The notes beneath the pieces are model-generated. The model searched no databases. It saw nothing but the letters and a program-made list of their open reading frames with translations, and was not told the DNA's origin. Made by a program: the position numbers and the translations under genes. DNA of 64,000 nucleotides from a virus: positions 1-64,000 of IMG/VR virus record IMGVR_UViG_3300032241_002083. The stretch is one strand, 5' to 3'. Positions 8,569-18,293 of the stretch are shown one piece after another (within the stretch, counting starts at the first letter, position 1; each line of letters begins with the position of its first letter).

Positions 8569-11072
8569 TTATAATATGTTTGCATATGGTTAATTAATTC
8601 TTCTAATGTCGGAGTTGTATTTGTTTCCGCAAAATTTTCAGATATTTCTACTAAAGGTTGTTCACCCAATCTAAATCCATTATAGTATTCCTCTGTTATT
8701 CCTTTAAATTTATTAAATGGTATTATTTGTCTATTATCCTTAATAAACTTCATATTATTAATTGGATAAATATTGTTTAATCTGATAGAAGTTAATAAAG
8801 AGTTACAGAACATATTTAAATGTTTAAATGTCACTATATTATAAATTTCGGTTAATACTTCATTTGGTTCTTTACTAATTAATGTAACAATTTCATCTTT
8901 ATCATTAAACGTATGTGTACCAATAGGTGTATCTTCATCAGATACTAAATAAGTAAATTTGCCTTTTTCTATGTTAAATATACGATGGCTTGTTTTTCTA
9001 ATACCTAATTTACCAGCAGTTGTTAATTCTGAACCATCACTAAATTTACATGTGAATGTATCTGATGTAGTAATTGGTTTCATAATCCATACTGGGTTTG
9101 CAAAATCAAATTTTCCTTCATCAAAGTTCCAAACTAATAATGAATCATTGAATGTTATATCTTCTATCTTTTTAGAAGAACCGTCACTTAGAGTAACTAG
9201 TGTTCCCTTAGCAAAACATGGACCACTAAATGATACTTGCGAACCATAAGCTACGCCAGCATTATTTATAGCATAAGCTCTGCCATAGCTTTCTGGGTAA
9301 GGACTTACGTTTATATCAACTGTAAATGTTCCAATTCCAGGATTAGATGCTGTTACTCGACTATCTGAAATTGTTGGTGTATCATGAGTAGCATATACAA
9401 ATCCCATTTCTGTTATTGGTGATCCACCTATGTTATTAACAGTGCCTGTAGCAACGCATGGCTCTCCTGATGATATACTATCGGTAGTTACTGTTGGTAA
9501 TGCACCAGGTGAATATGTACTTAGTTGCCCAAGAACTTCCACAATTGAATTATTATATGTTATAAATGTTAATCCTATTATATCAGTTTGATTTATATTA
9601 CCAGATGGATATACACCATTACCCCATTTTACTACTTGTTGAGTTCCGTTTATATAAACGGAACTAGGTATATAAGCTGTTCCAGACTGACTTATAATAA
9701 TTGTTGATGTTATAGCTGTATTATTATCAGTTGGTATATTTATAAAATTTGCTGAATAATTTGATGTTAGATCATTATGATACCATATACTACCTAAATT
9801 ATAATCATAAATTATTGAAGTGGAAGCGGTTGAAGTATTTAATATTTCTTCTGTTTGTTGAAATTTTGTTGTGCCTTCTATTATTAAACTACCACCTAAA
9901 GTATATACTCCGTTTTCTTCTACAAATCCTTCAAGAGATGCTCCACTTAAATTTATATACCAAAAACTTCCTGTTCCTCCTATATAATTAGATTGTAAAC
10001 ATACTACAGACATTGAGCCAGAAATTGGATTATAATCATCTATTTGACCATAAAATTTTGGTAATATACTATCGTCTTCATCATAATCGCCTATTGTGTA
10101 AAAATTATCCCTATAATTTGAAACTAAAACCCATTGACCACTGGTATATGATAAATTTGGTTGTGTTTGTAATGTTACCACACCATATACAGATGGTATT
10201 GTTATATATGTATTTGTAGTGCAAAAATATTTATCAGCATATCCTCTTTTTCCAGTAGGGTAGTATTCAACATTTGTAAATGTATAATTAGTGGTTAAAG
10301 TTGTTACTGGATATGATAAATAATAATAAGAATCTATTGAATAAGTTGAAGAACAAATATTATTACCATTTATTCCATAATAAACATTATATCCATCTAA
10401 ATAAATAGAAAATAAAAAACTTTGACTATATGTGCCATCGTAAATATCATTCCCGTAATAATCATATATTGAATAATTTGATATTAAAGAACCTGTGTCA
10501 TTTATACTAATATAGTAGCTATAAATTAAGCCAAATACACCTAATACAATATTAGAAATATTAGAGCTACTTGTTGGACCGGGAATTATTGTTTCTAAAT
10601 AAATACCTTGTGAATTATCGTATGATTGTAATGTGGATATATTTGAAGTACTAGAAGCACCTGTTAAAAAAGTAAAGCTATTTGCGTTATTAACTACACT
10701 ATATGTTTGACCTTCTGGATTATAGGCTATTAAATTACTAAATGATGAAGAATTTGAATTAGTTAATCCTAAATTATTTATGTATAATTCTACATCTTTG
10801 TCTATACTTAGGGGTGGTTTATTAATTAATATATTAATAGCATTTTGTAAATTAGTTAATGCTATTTTAGATTCATAAACATTATTAAAATCTATAAGAA
10901 CAAAATCACCATTAGTAAAATTAATTCTAATATTATTATTATTTAAAATAGAGGAATTTATTTTGAATGGAGATAAAGACCATACAATATTATTATTTAT
11001 ATCTTTTATAAATAATTTAGTATCATTTGCGCTTGGTATTTTGAAAAAATCTAAATAATTAAAATTAGCCAT
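8565..11072 (-). CDS. Tail/fibre protein with C-terminal Hint (intein-like) domain
   Basis: An 835-aa protein. Residues 1 to about 600 are Ser/Tyr/Asn-rich structural sequence; residues about 505-615 ('VTTDSISSGEPCVATGTV') look like an Ig/fibronectin-like domain common in Bacteroidetes surface proteins. At about residue 619 a Hint domain starts with Cys in 'GPCFAKGTLVTLSDG', followed by 'IEDITFNDSLLVW', a block-B-like 'RKTSHRIF', and a terminal 'IYNIVTFKHLNMFCNSLL'. About 60 further residues follow. Hint domains carry out self-cleavage or splicing through an N-S acyl shift at that Cys. This suggests autoproteolytic release or ligation of the tail protein C-terminus. There is no homing-endonuclease insert. 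Activity is inferred; the fold call is strong. Confidence 0.75.
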   Translation of the reverse strand: MANFNYLDFFKIPSANDTKLFIKDINNNIVWSLSPFKINSSILNNNNIRINFTNGDFVLIDFNNVYESKIALTNLQNAINILINKPPLSIDKDVELYINNLGLTNSNSSSFSNLIAYNPEGQTYSVVNNANSFTFLTGASSTSNISTLQSYDNSQGIYLETIIPGPTSSSNISNIVLGVFGLIYSYYISINDTGSLISNYSIYDYYGNDIYDGTYSQSFLFSIYLDGYNVYYGINGNNICSSTYSIDSYYYLSYPVTTLTTNYTFTNVEYYPTGKRGYADKYFCTTNTYITIPSVYGVVTLQTQPNLSYTSGQWVLVSNYRDNFYTIGDYDEDDSILPKFYGQIDDYNPISGSMSVVCLQSNYIGGTGSFWYINLSGASLEGFVEENGVYTLGGSLIIEGTTKFQQTEEILNTSTASTSIIYDYNLGSIWYHNDLTSNYSANFINIPTDNNTAITSTIIISQSGTAYIPSSVYINGTQQVVKWGNGVYPSGNINQTDIIGLTFITYNNSIVEVLGQLSTYSPGALPTVTTDSISSGEPCVATGTVNNIGGSPITEMGFVYATHDTPTISDSRVTASNPGIGTFTVDINVSPYPESYGRAYAINNAGVAYGSQVSFSGPCFAKGTLVTLSDGSSKKIEDITFNDSLLVWNFDEGKFDFANPVWIMKPITTSDTFTCKFSDGSELTTAGKLGIRKTSHRIFNIEKGKFTYLVSDEDTPIGTHTFNDKDEIVTLISKEPNEVLTEIYNIVTFKHLNMFCNSLLTSIRLNNIYPINNMKFIKDNRQIIPFNKFKGITEEYYNGFRLGEQPLVEISENFAETNTTPTLEELINHMQTYYK

Positions 11073-11087
11073 TTATTCTAAAAATTT

Positions 11088-12272
11088 TTATGTTGTTACA
11101 CTCATTTGAATATAAGTTGTTGGGCTTACCATATTTCCAGCCAAATCATTTATATTAAAATATAAACTATAAGTTCCTGTTGCTGCGATTGATGATAATA
11201 CATTACAATTATAATCTTCTAAAATTAAATCAGCATCATCTAATCTAATATTTCCGTCCCTATTATCTGATACACCACTAATTAGTATGTTATATAAAAC
11301 TGATTTAGTAATAGTATATGAACCGTAAACTAAATCACCATATTGTGATAGCGAAAATGCTGTTGAGAATGTCATTGTAACAGCGGAACTTGTTCCGGTA
11401 TTATATGGAACACCTGCTGTCATACCACCGAATGATATATATGCTTTTGTTGTGTCATTATTAACATGTGAATATAAATATACTATTGGTGGTAATAAGT
11501 CTAAATTAATACTATTTACAACTACACCTATATTTTGTAAAATCCAGTTAATCAAAGAATATGCTTGTTTTGCATCACTAGTTGAAATAAACTGTAAGAA
11601 AATTTTTCCTTGTGTTTGTGAATCTATTATTATTAAATCACCATTAATATTTATCGATGTTATATCCACATTAGTGATATAAACTAATGCACTTCTAGGG
11701 GTATTTGTGTCGAAAATTACTATAGATTCATTTGTTACAAAAGTATTAATGCAGTTTATAGTTGCGTTACATTGTAAATTATAAAATGATAATCCAGTTT
11801 GATTAGTTGTATCATTAAAGAATGTATAAGTATCGTCAATAACCGCAACCATAACATCTAACTGTACATTGTAATTACCATTTGGGTTGGTAAAATACAA
11901 CTGTGGTATTCTATTAGTTGAATTTCCAGTTAAAACCATTATTTGGTCCATATAATGAACTGTACCTGGGTCATCATAATAATACCATTCTAAATAATTA
12001 TCTTCTTCATTAACAGAGTTAGAATCATAACGAGCTATAATAGCTAAAAATGTTGCGTTATCACCGAGTCCTAAATGATTCATTAAATAATTAATTTGTC
12101 CAGCTTTTAATTGTATTCTTCCTTTTAAAACTTGTTTATATGGAATCTTAATATCACTAGCTATTATTCTTTCTAAGGTATTAGGCCCTTCGATTGCAAC
12201 TATATCACTGTTTAATAATTTAATATAATTATTTGCACCAAAAATTGAATTAACACCAATTTGACAAGACAT
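11088..12272 (-). CDS. Virion structural protein (tail/baseplate region)
   Basis: A 394-aa protein not recognised at family level. Composition (Asn, Thr, Ile, Tyr rich; no Cys motif, no membrane segment) and position between two larger structural genes point to a virion component. The last 90 residues ('LYNILISGVSDNRDGNIRL' ... 'TGTYSLYFNINDLAGN') look like an Ig-like/cadherin-like beta sandwich. A TTTAATATATA box lies about 20 bases upstream of the start, as for the other structural genes in this block. Confidence 0.6.
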   Translation of the reverse strand: MSCQIGVNSIFGANNYIKLLNSDIVAIEGPNTLERIIASDIKIPYKQVLKGRIQLKAGQINYLMNHLGLGDNATFLAIIARYDSNSVNEEDNYLEWYYYDDPGTVHYMDQIMVLTGNSTNRIPQLYFTNPNGNYNVQLDVMVAVIDDTYTFFNDTTNQTGLSFYNLQCNATINCINTFVTNESIVIFDTNTPRSALVYITNVDITSININGDLIIIDSQTQGKIFLQFISTSDAKQAYSLINWILQNIGVVVNSINLDLLPPIVYLYSHVNNDTTKAYISFGGMTAGVPYNTGTSSAVTMTFSTAFSLSQYGDLVYGSYTITKSVLYNILISGVSDNRDGNIRLDDADLILEDYNCNVLSSIAATGTYSLYFNINDLAGNMVSPTTYIQMSVTT

Positions 12273-12311
12273 ATTTTCTTTTATTTTTATATATTAAAAA
12301 TGTTAAACAAA

Positions 12312-15035
12312 TTAATACAATTCTGTTGTAACCAAATATCTATCTGTAAATAAAGAACTATCTGTTGGATCTACTCTTGTGACACTTATTTTACAACCTT
12401 TATTTAAACTAAAATAAGGCATATTATTTAATAAATAACTACCACTATTATTAAGTATTAATGGCAGAGAAGATGAAGAACCATAACTTATTAATTTAGT
12501 ATTTGAACTAATATCTAAATAAATATAAGAATTTGTTGCTCCAACACTTGAAATAGTATATTGTCCAGAAAAATCTATTGTGCTCGATGTGCCAACTGAA
12601 AAATCATTTAATAATAAAGTATCACCAGAATTAAAACTATTAGAAATTAAATTACCATCTCCATAAAGCGGAACTTCTAATATTGAACCTACATTTAATC
12701 TTAAAGGTTTAGTTAAGTCGATATTAAATTTAAAGGCACTCCAATTATAAGCAGAATTGGTTGTTAAATTGGATGTATTATAATAAACAGGTAAATTTAT
12801 ATTAGATATTATAGGAGTTAAAACAGGAGCAGAATTACTATTTGAATAATTAATAAAAACACTCAATTGTTTATTTTGTGTTGCATAATTTTCCGCATTA
12901 ATAATTAAATCCATAGTTTGGTTAGGATCTAAATCTCTATTAATTACAATCGTTAAAACTGAATTGTTTGGTAAATTAAAATAAGTTTGATCATTATTTG
13001 AAATATAAATTAAGAAATCTTTATTTTGTGTTGTTATGTTATAATTAAATGGAACTATACCAGTTGAAGCATATAAATTTGTTGTTAAAATAGTTGTAAC
13101 ATTAGAATATTTTGGATCTATTGAGTTTAATTGTATTATTGGATTTCCACCTACAGTTGAATTACTTACATCAATAGTATTAGATGGAATTATTTGGTTT
13201 GTAGAATATAATTGTAACAAATTATTCATATAAGAAATTTGCCCAAGTATATTGTTTATTTGAGGTTGTGTATAAATTTGTTGCGTTAAATTACTTAAAG
13301 CAGTTTTAATTTGCACATTATCATAAATAATATCTTGGAAAGAATCATTTAAGCTTGCTAAATTTTGCATCGCTTGATTAAACAAATCAAAAGAATATAA
13401 AGAATTAATTGCCTCAGGATTAAATGTATCTTGTGGATTCTCATTTACTATATTGAAATTTAAATCTAATGAAAAATTATAAGAAGTGCCATCTTGTGTA
13501 TCTGTGGCAACATATTTTTCAGCAACAGGAAATTGTTCTCCTGTATTTATATCACTGTTATTTGGATTATTTAAAAATGAAATTCCATATAAATCTTGAA
13601 CTGAATTACCATTCAAATCTTCATATGTATAATACCATAATATTGCATTAAAACTGAAATCAGATGGTGGTATATTATTAACCATTAACGCATTAAATTG
13701 TTCGAAATTAGTAACTTCCATACCATAAATATTCATTTTTGCATAATGAGAAGGATCAAAATCAATAGAAATTCCATCTAAATTTGCCGAATTTACAAGC
13801 GGTACTGTTGTATTACCACTTATTCCATAATAATCACCACTTCTTCTGTTAGAATCACCATTTGATGTTACATAAGTAAAATCTGTTGTATCAAATTGTC
13901 CATAATAACCGCCAGGATAATTCTGTGGATTAACTACTATAGGGCTTGTATAAATTTCTGCTCCAATTATTTCAGGTTGTATTTCAGAAGGTAAAATAGG
14001 GAAAACAGAATTAGGTACATAATTTTCGTCAATCATGGTTCTAAATAAAACATCTGGTGTGGCTCCATTTTGTCCTGCAACCTGCGCATAAACTTCCGTA
14101 TAAGATAAATTTGTTTGTTGTACATTATTTATGCCATTTACTTCTCCAATATATTGAACTAATTTATTATAAATCAAATTATATGAACCTGTTAATTGGT
14201 TACCCAATGTTCCGATGATTGTTGGAAATCCAGGAGCACCTATTTGCGGAAAAATGCTACTATTTAGATTAACAGTTACCGATTGTCCATAAGTACTTGT
14301 AGCTGGTGTAACTGCTAAAACTTTTGCATTTACGCCATTTAAAAAAGTAACGGTAGTATTTGTTTCTCCATTCATTTGTATTATATCACCAACTTTAAAA
14401 TTAGTAGTATCTTGAAAAACTAATTGTAAATATCCATTAAAAGGTCCTGACGATAATGCATAGATTGAATATAAAGAATAAGCATTAGTTGTTCTTTCTG
14501 TCCATAAAACTTCGGGAAAATATGACGTATCTAATGGATTATTAGATTGAAATTCTGTTAAAGTTCCTATATATTGGTCACCATTATTAGCAGGTTCAAA
14601 ATCTATTAAATTCATTTTTTTTGCCCATTTAAAAAATATTTTTTCTGCTGGCACATTTAATGAATTATTATTAAAATAATAATCTGTTGTATTTAATTTC
14701 GAAGTCATCATAGTTTCCTCAAAATTAGCTACATAATTTCTCAAAGATTCTATCACTGCATCACCAAAGGAGTTGGGTGGCGTATAACCTGCAGGTGTTT
14801 GGAAACCCCAACCTTGACCAGTAGCGTTAGTAAAATCCCAATAAATAGGTTGATTACTATTTGTTCCTGAACCTGAATATAAATTTTGTGCTGGGAAATT
14901 TAATAAAAGATAATTTGAAAAATACATCTTATCATTTTGATTTTGATAAGCAGCAGATATTTTTTCAGCAGCAGAAGGAAAAGCATAGAATGATGTTCCG
15001 TTGGTTTTTAATGATTTGTATAGGGGGCAAGCCAT
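12312..15035 (-). CDS. Large virion structural protein (tail/baseplate candidate)
   Basis: A 907-aa protein at the promoter-proximal end of the tail block. The N-terminus (MACPLYKSLKTNGTSFYAF, then 'AYQNQNDKMYFSNYLLLNFP') looks like the start of a structural protein seen in other large Bacteroidetes phages. Residues about 595-640 are a predicted helical linker; the ends are beta-rich and Ser/Asn-rich. Three short Cys-free regions with 'GSG' linkers suggest several domains. There is no enzyme motif. A TTTAATATATA box sits about 20 bases upstream of the ATG. It could be a baseplate or tail-tip protein; the assignment rests on context and composition. Confidence 0.55.
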   Translation of the reverse strand: MACPLYKSLKTNGTSFYAFPSAAEKISAAYQNQNDKMYFSNYLLLNFPAQNLYSGSGTNSNQPIYWDFTNATGQGWGFQTPAGYTPPNSFGDAVIESLRNYVANFEETMMTSKLNTTDYYFNNNSLNVPAEKIFFKWAKKMNLIDFEPANNGDQYIGTLTEFQSNNPLDTSYFPEVLWTERTTNAYSLYSIYALSSGPFNGYLQLVFQDTTNFKVGDIIQMNGETNTTVTFLNGVNAKVLAVTPATSTYGQSVTVNLNSSIFPQIGAPGFPTIIGTLGNQLTGSYNLIYNKLVQYIGEVNGINNVQQTNLSYTEVYAQVAGQNGATPDVLFRTMIDENYVPNSVFPILPSEIQPEIIGAEIYTSPIVVNPQNYPGGYYGQFDTTDFTYVTSNGDSNRRSGDYYGISGNTTVPLVNSANLDGISIDFDPSHYAKMNIYGMEVTNFEQFNALMVNNIPPSDFSFNAILWYYTYEDLNGNSVQDLYGISFLNNPNNSDINTGEQFPVAEKYVATDTQDGTSYNFSLDLNFNIVNENPQDTFNPEAINSLYSFDLFNQAMQNLASLNDSFQDIIYDNVQIKTALSNLTQQIYTQPQINNILGQISYMNNLLQLYSTNQIIPSNTIDVSNSTVGGNPIIQLNSIDPKYSNVTTILTTNLYASTGIVPFNYNITTQNKDFLIYISNNDQTYFNLPNNSVLTIVINRDLDPNQTMDLIINAENYATQNKQLSVFINYSNSNSAPVLTPIISNINLPVYYNTSNLTTNSAYNWSAFKFNIDLTKPLRLNVGSILEVPLYGDGNLISNSFNSGDTLLLNDFSVGTSSTIDFSGQYTISSVGATNSYIYLDISSNTKLISYGSSSSLPLILNNSGSYLLNNMPYFSLNKGCKISVTRVDPTDSSLFTDRYLVTTELY

Positions 15036-15098
15036 AGTTTAATATATTTTAATTATATATTAAACAACATCACTCACATAAAATATATTTTATGTTCC

Positions 15099-15392
15099 TT
15101 ATTGACCCCATAAGTTTTTAAATATAGGTTTATCATTTGTATATTTCATTAATTGTATTATATTATCAATATAATTATCTATTTTTTCTGGTTCTTTTAT
15201 TTTATTTCTAATTAATAATTTAGACACTTGTGCTGCTATTGGTTTAGACAATCCATTTAATAATAATAAATCAGCAACTTCTTTAAAATCTCTATCGGTA
15301 TCATAATGTAACTTAATAATAGTTTTTTTAATTATATTATATAAGGTGCTATTGTATTCTAAATTAAAATCTTCAAATAATTTAATATACAT
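15099..15392 (-). CDS. Small protein with capsid-targeting-like leader
   Basis: A 97-aa protein starting MYIKLFEDFNLEYN, whose K-L-F-E core matches the leader of the 18841, 42404 and 46838 genes. The remainder is helical and basic ('LLLLNGLSKPIAAQVSKLLI'), possibly a small nucleic-acid-binding helix bundle. It has its own AATATATA box five bases upstream of the ATG. It lies between the tail operon and the divergent ligase gene but is probably expressed separately. Function unknown. Confidence 0.7.
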   Translation of the reverse strand: MYIKLFEDFNLEYNSTLYNIIKKTIIKLHYDTDRDFKEVADLLLLNGLSKPIAAQVSKLLIRNKIKEPEKIDNYIDNIIQLMKYTNDKPIFKNLWGQ

Positions 15393-15397
15393 ATAAT

Positions 15398-15405
15398 TAT
15401 ATATT
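15398..15405 (-). promoter_or_regulatory. AATATATA element upstream of 15392 gene
   Basis: AATATATA followed by five bases (ATTAT) and the ATG at 15392 on the minus strand. Confidence 0.45.
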
Positions 15406-15453
15406 TAATTATATATTAACATTATTTTAATTTTTTTATTCAAAATTTTTTCT

Positions 15454-15461
15454 TATCTTTG
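15454..15461 (+). promoter_or_regulatory. Bacteroidetes-type -7 element for the ligase gene
   Basis: TATCTTTG matches the TAnnTTTG -7 box of the Bacteroidetes primary sigma factor, 16 bases before the ATG at 15478. No exact TTTG -33 box sits 19-20 bases upstream, so this is a one-element match. Confidence 0.55.
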
Positions 15462-15477
15462 TTTAAAATTAGAAACT

Positions 15478-16119
15478 ATGCGTTATAATAACTTTTCTTA
15501 CATCTATCCTTGTCGCCCTAAAAATGCGGCACCTATTCAAGATATTCAGAAATATGATAATGGTATGATGCTTGCTCAACCAAAATTTAACGGGTCAAAC
15601 TGCACTATTTTCACTAATGGTATAGATGTAAAAGTTTTTAATCGGCGCAAAGAAAGATTGACAAATTTTAATCTAACTACTGAAGAAATTTGTGAAAATA
15701 TTTTTAAAGGAGAAAGAGGCAAATGGATGGTTATAAATGGTGAATATTTGAATAAAAATAAAAATGATGAAACCGGTGATTCATTCAATCATAAATTAAT
15801 TATTTTTGATATTTTAGTATATAATTCTGATTATTTACTTGGTAAATCTTTTGTTGAAAGAGTAAATCTTTTAGATGAAATTTATGGCACAGAAGATTCT
15901 GAAAAGAAATATTTGTATTTTATTGATAAAAATATTTATAGGACAAAAACTTATTATGACGGATTTGTTAATTTATATACAGATTTATCAAAAATAGATA
16001 TGATAGAGGGTTTGGTATTGAAACGTCAAAATGCTAAATTGGAACTTGGAATCACCGAAGATAACAATAGTAAGTCACAAGTCAAGTTTCGCAAAAGGAC
16101 CCTTAACTATAGTTTTTAA
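15478..16119 (+). CDS. Minimal DNA/RNA ligase-like nucleotidyltransferase
   Basis: A 213-aa covalent nucleotidyltransferase. The lysine of motif I is Lys36 in AQPKFNGSNC. 'FNRRKERLT' follows as the motif Ia region, with 'VINGEYLN' and 'LIIFDILVYN' (motif III/IIIa), 'IEGLVLKRQ' (motif IV) and 'QVKFRK' (motif V). These seal nucleic-acid nicks through a ligase-AMP intermediate. The protein ends right after motif V, so it lacks the OB-fold domain of typical DNA ligases; this minimal form is closer to T4 Rnl2-type or capping-like enzymes, and RNA ligase activity is as likely as DNA ligase. It has a host-type promoter, so early expression is likely. Confidence 0.8.
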   Translation: MRYNNFSYIYPCRPKNAAPIQDIQKYDNGMMLAQPKFNGSNCTIFTNGIDVKVFNRRKERLTNFNLTTEEICENIFKGERGKWMVINGEYLNKNKNDETGDSFNHKLIIFDILVYNSDYLLGKSFVERVNLLDEIYGTEDSEKKYLYFIDKNIYRTKTYYDGFVNLYTDLSKIDMIEGLVLKRQNAKLELGITEDNNSKSQVKFRKRTLNYSF

Positions 16120-16154
16120 TTAATAAAACAAGGCATAAGGGAGTAATTGAAACT

Positions 16155-17333
16155 ATGAAGCCGGAAAATTATTGGACAAAGGAAAAATGTGCAGAAGAAG
16201 CATTGAAGCATAAATTGGTTGAGGATTTTAGAAAAAATTCTAAATATGCCTATGTAAAATCATATAAAAATAATTGGCTGAAAGATTTTTATAATGATTA
16301 TATGGAAATAAAATGGACTAAAGATAGATGCTTGGAAGAAGCATCAAAATATTCTAAGTTTAGGGATTTCCAAACCATGTCAAAGAGTGCTTATACGAGT
16401 TGTTTAAGAAATAGTTGGCTTGATGATATACATAAAATTTTTAAATTAGGTTCATACTGGACAAAAGATTTATGTTTAGAAGAATCAAAAAAATATAAAA
16501 CAAAAACAGAATTTAAGAAAGGTTCTTATCAAGCATATAAATCTGCCTATATAAATTGTTGGTTAGATGAAATATGTGAACATATGCCAAAAATAGGAAA
16601 TCTATATAAGAGGTGTATATATGCTTTTGAATTTCCTGATAATAATGTTTATATTGGACTAACTTATAATATAGATATTATAGAGAAACAACATTATATT
16701 TCTTCTAAAAGCCAAGTTAATAAGCATTATATAGAAAGTGGATTAGAACCTAAATTGGTTAAATTAACAGATTATATTGATGTTAATTTAGCAAAAATAA
16801 AAGAAGGTGAGTATATACAGAATTATAAAAACAATAATTGGTATATTTTGAACTCACAAAAAGCAGGAAACATTGGCGGTAATCATAAAAACATTACAAA
16901 GGAAATTTGTAATCAAGAAGCACTAAAATATATTTATTTAAAAGATTTTAGGACAGAAAAACCTAATCTATATAAACAGATTGTTAGGTATAAATGGTAT
17001 GATTGTTGTAATTTTTTAATAAAAACTTCGCCATCTAAAATTAAGTGGACGAAAGAAAAATGTAAAGAAGAAGCTTTAAAATATAAAACAAAAACAGATT
17101 TCGAAAAGGTAATATAAATGCGTATAATGCTTGTGTTAGAAACAAATGGTTAAATGAGTTATGCTCACATATGACTTCTAAGCCTCGTTTAGGGTCAAAA
17201 CCTAAATGGACTTATGAGTCTTGTAAAGAAATTGCCTCTTTATATAAAACTAAAAATGAACTTAAAAAAAAATAACAATAAAGTTTATCAATCTTGTTTA
17301 AGAAATAAATGGATTGATGAATTTTTCAAATAA
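16155..17333 (+). pseudogene. GIY-YIG homing endonuclease, frameshifted at two places
   Basis: The intact frame (16155-17117, 320 aa) has three N-terminal units of about 44 residues, each with W-T-K-x-x-C-x-E-E-A-x-K-Y ... N-x-W-L-D, likely DNA-binding. A GIY-YIG-like domain follows ('CIYAFEFPDNNVYIGLTYN', residues about 155-175, then 'EGEYIQ' and 'GNIGG'), then more units. After 17117 the repeat continues in a second frame (GNINAYNACVRNKW...) and, past a run of nine A at 17264-17272, in a third ('NNKVYQSCLRNKWIDEFFK', stop 17331-17333). The two shifts look like one base lost near 17103 and one A gained in the run. The catalytic Arg normally found after 'YIGLT' is not visible. It is either a decayed mobile endonuclease or sequence error. 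Confidence 0.75.
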
Positions 17334-17345
17334 AATTAAATATTT

Positions 17346-17525
17346 ATGGATTTAAATAAAATAAAAAAAGATGAAATACAAGAAATTATTGAATTTTACT
17401 ATTTCATAAAAGAATATGGACATATCTTCCATTTAGAATCTAAATTACTAGATGAACCTTTTAAAAAAATAATAGAAGGTATGGATGAAGTTCGTGATCT
17501 TGTAGATAAAAGTTATAGTATGTAG
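17346..17525 (+). CDS. Small hypothetical protein, 59 aa
   Basis: An ATG-to-TAG frame encoding 59 residues (MDLNKIKKDEIQEIIEFYYF...), predicted helical and charged. It fills the gap between the broken endonuclease and the 17589 gene in the same direction. The preceding stop is 13 bases upstream. No family recognised. Confidence 0.45.
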   Translation: MDLNKIKKDEIQEIIEFYYFIKEYGHIFHLESKLLDEPFKKIIEGMDEVRDLVDKSYSM

Positions 17526-17588
17526 AAAAAAGTTATTGTTTAAACCAAGATAATTGGCTTTCAATAACAATAAATAAAACAATAAATA

Positions 17589-17948
17589 ATGTTTAATAAT
17601 TTTAATTCATTCATTTATAATCTTACTATAGAGCAAAGAGTAAGATTTAATATCTTTCTTCAATCTCTAAAAGATGATGGTATGCAGATTGCTTACTCTG
17701 ATATAAATCATCATGATGTAACGATTGATGAATTAATTGAAGATATAAATAGCATAACTGAATATGAAAAAATTCGAGATAAACAAGAATTGGCTGCATC
17801 TAAAGATGAGACAACTATTTCACAAGATAGATGGGGTGTGCATAAAACACATTGCTGTCTTAAACATGGTTGTAAATATGGTGATCCTGATTGTCCAGTT
17901 ATTTTATCTTTGATTGAACAAAAATATCCTTGTGAATTTTGTGAATAA
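17589..17948 (+). CDS. Small protein with C-terminal Cys-rich (zinc-binding) motif
   Basis: A 119-aa protein. The C-terminal 40 residues hold seven Cys and two His: 'HKTHCCLKHGCKYGDPDCPV' and a terminal 'YPCEFCE'. This arrangement is typical of a small structural zinc site, and the 'KHGCKYGD..CPV' wording recurs in short phage proteins of unknown role. The N-terminal half is helical. It is convergent with the leader-bearing gene at 17949, its stop codon being immediately adjacent. Function unknown. Confidence 0.7.
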   Translation: MFNNFNSFIYNLTIEQRVRFNIFLQSLKDDGMQIAYSDINHHDVTIDELIEDINSITEYEKIRDKQELAASKDETTISQDRWGVHKTHCCLKHGCKYGDPDCPVILSLIEQKYPCEFCE

Positions 17949-18269
17949 CTATTTCCTAAATTTATTAGGATAAATACTTCTTAATATATCTCCCTTTGGT
18001 ATATCTTTGGCTCTTATACCAAATATTTTTGGTTCTGGGCAAGTATCTTCACCATTTAGTAAAAAATTGTTATTACAACACCAAGTTTCCATATTTCTTG
18101 TATAATATTGTCCTTCGACATAAGGAAATCTCATATGTGCATTATTGACTATATTATAGATTTTTCCATCTTTTACATCAAATGTAATCTTCAAGGCTGG
18201 ATTTCTTTTTGAAATTAATTCAATTTTCCTACCATATTCTTCGTTAATAAATTCATTAAATTTTTTCAT
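17949..18269 (-). CDS. Small protein with capsid-targeting-like leader
   Basis: A 106-aa protein beginning MKKFNEFINEEYGRK, with an F-I-N-E segment that fits the (L/I)-x-E prohead-protease pattern, remarkably like the T4 internal-protein start MKTYQEFI. The body contains two adjacent Cys ('TWCCNNNFLL') and ends strongly basic ('SIYPNKFRK'). Start set by AATATATA four bases upstream. It shares a 24-base intergenic region with the divergent Nudix gene. Function unknown; packaging is inferred. Confidence 0.7.
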   Translation of the reverse strand: MKKFNEFINEEYGRKIELISKRNPALKITFDVKDGKIYNIVNNAHMRFPYVEGQYYTRNMETWCCNNNFLLNGEDTCPEPKIFGIRAKDIPKGDILRSIYPNKFRK

Positions 18270-18293
18270 ACAATATATATTAATATATAGAAT
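18270..18293. promoter_or_regulatory. 24-base divergent near-palindromic promoter
   Basis: Only 24 bases separate the ATGs of the divergent genes ending at 18269 and starting at 18294. They hold two AATATATA boxes pointing outwards (18274-18281 minus, 18282-18289 plus), each exactly four bases from its ATG. With so little room, transcripts must be leaderless or nearly so if these are promoters. Confidence 0.6.

Noticed and set aside
8959-9249. 96-aa plus-strand frame opposite the Hint domain
   Set aside because: It is an antisense shadow of the well-supported 835-aa gene, with no promoter or family resemblance.
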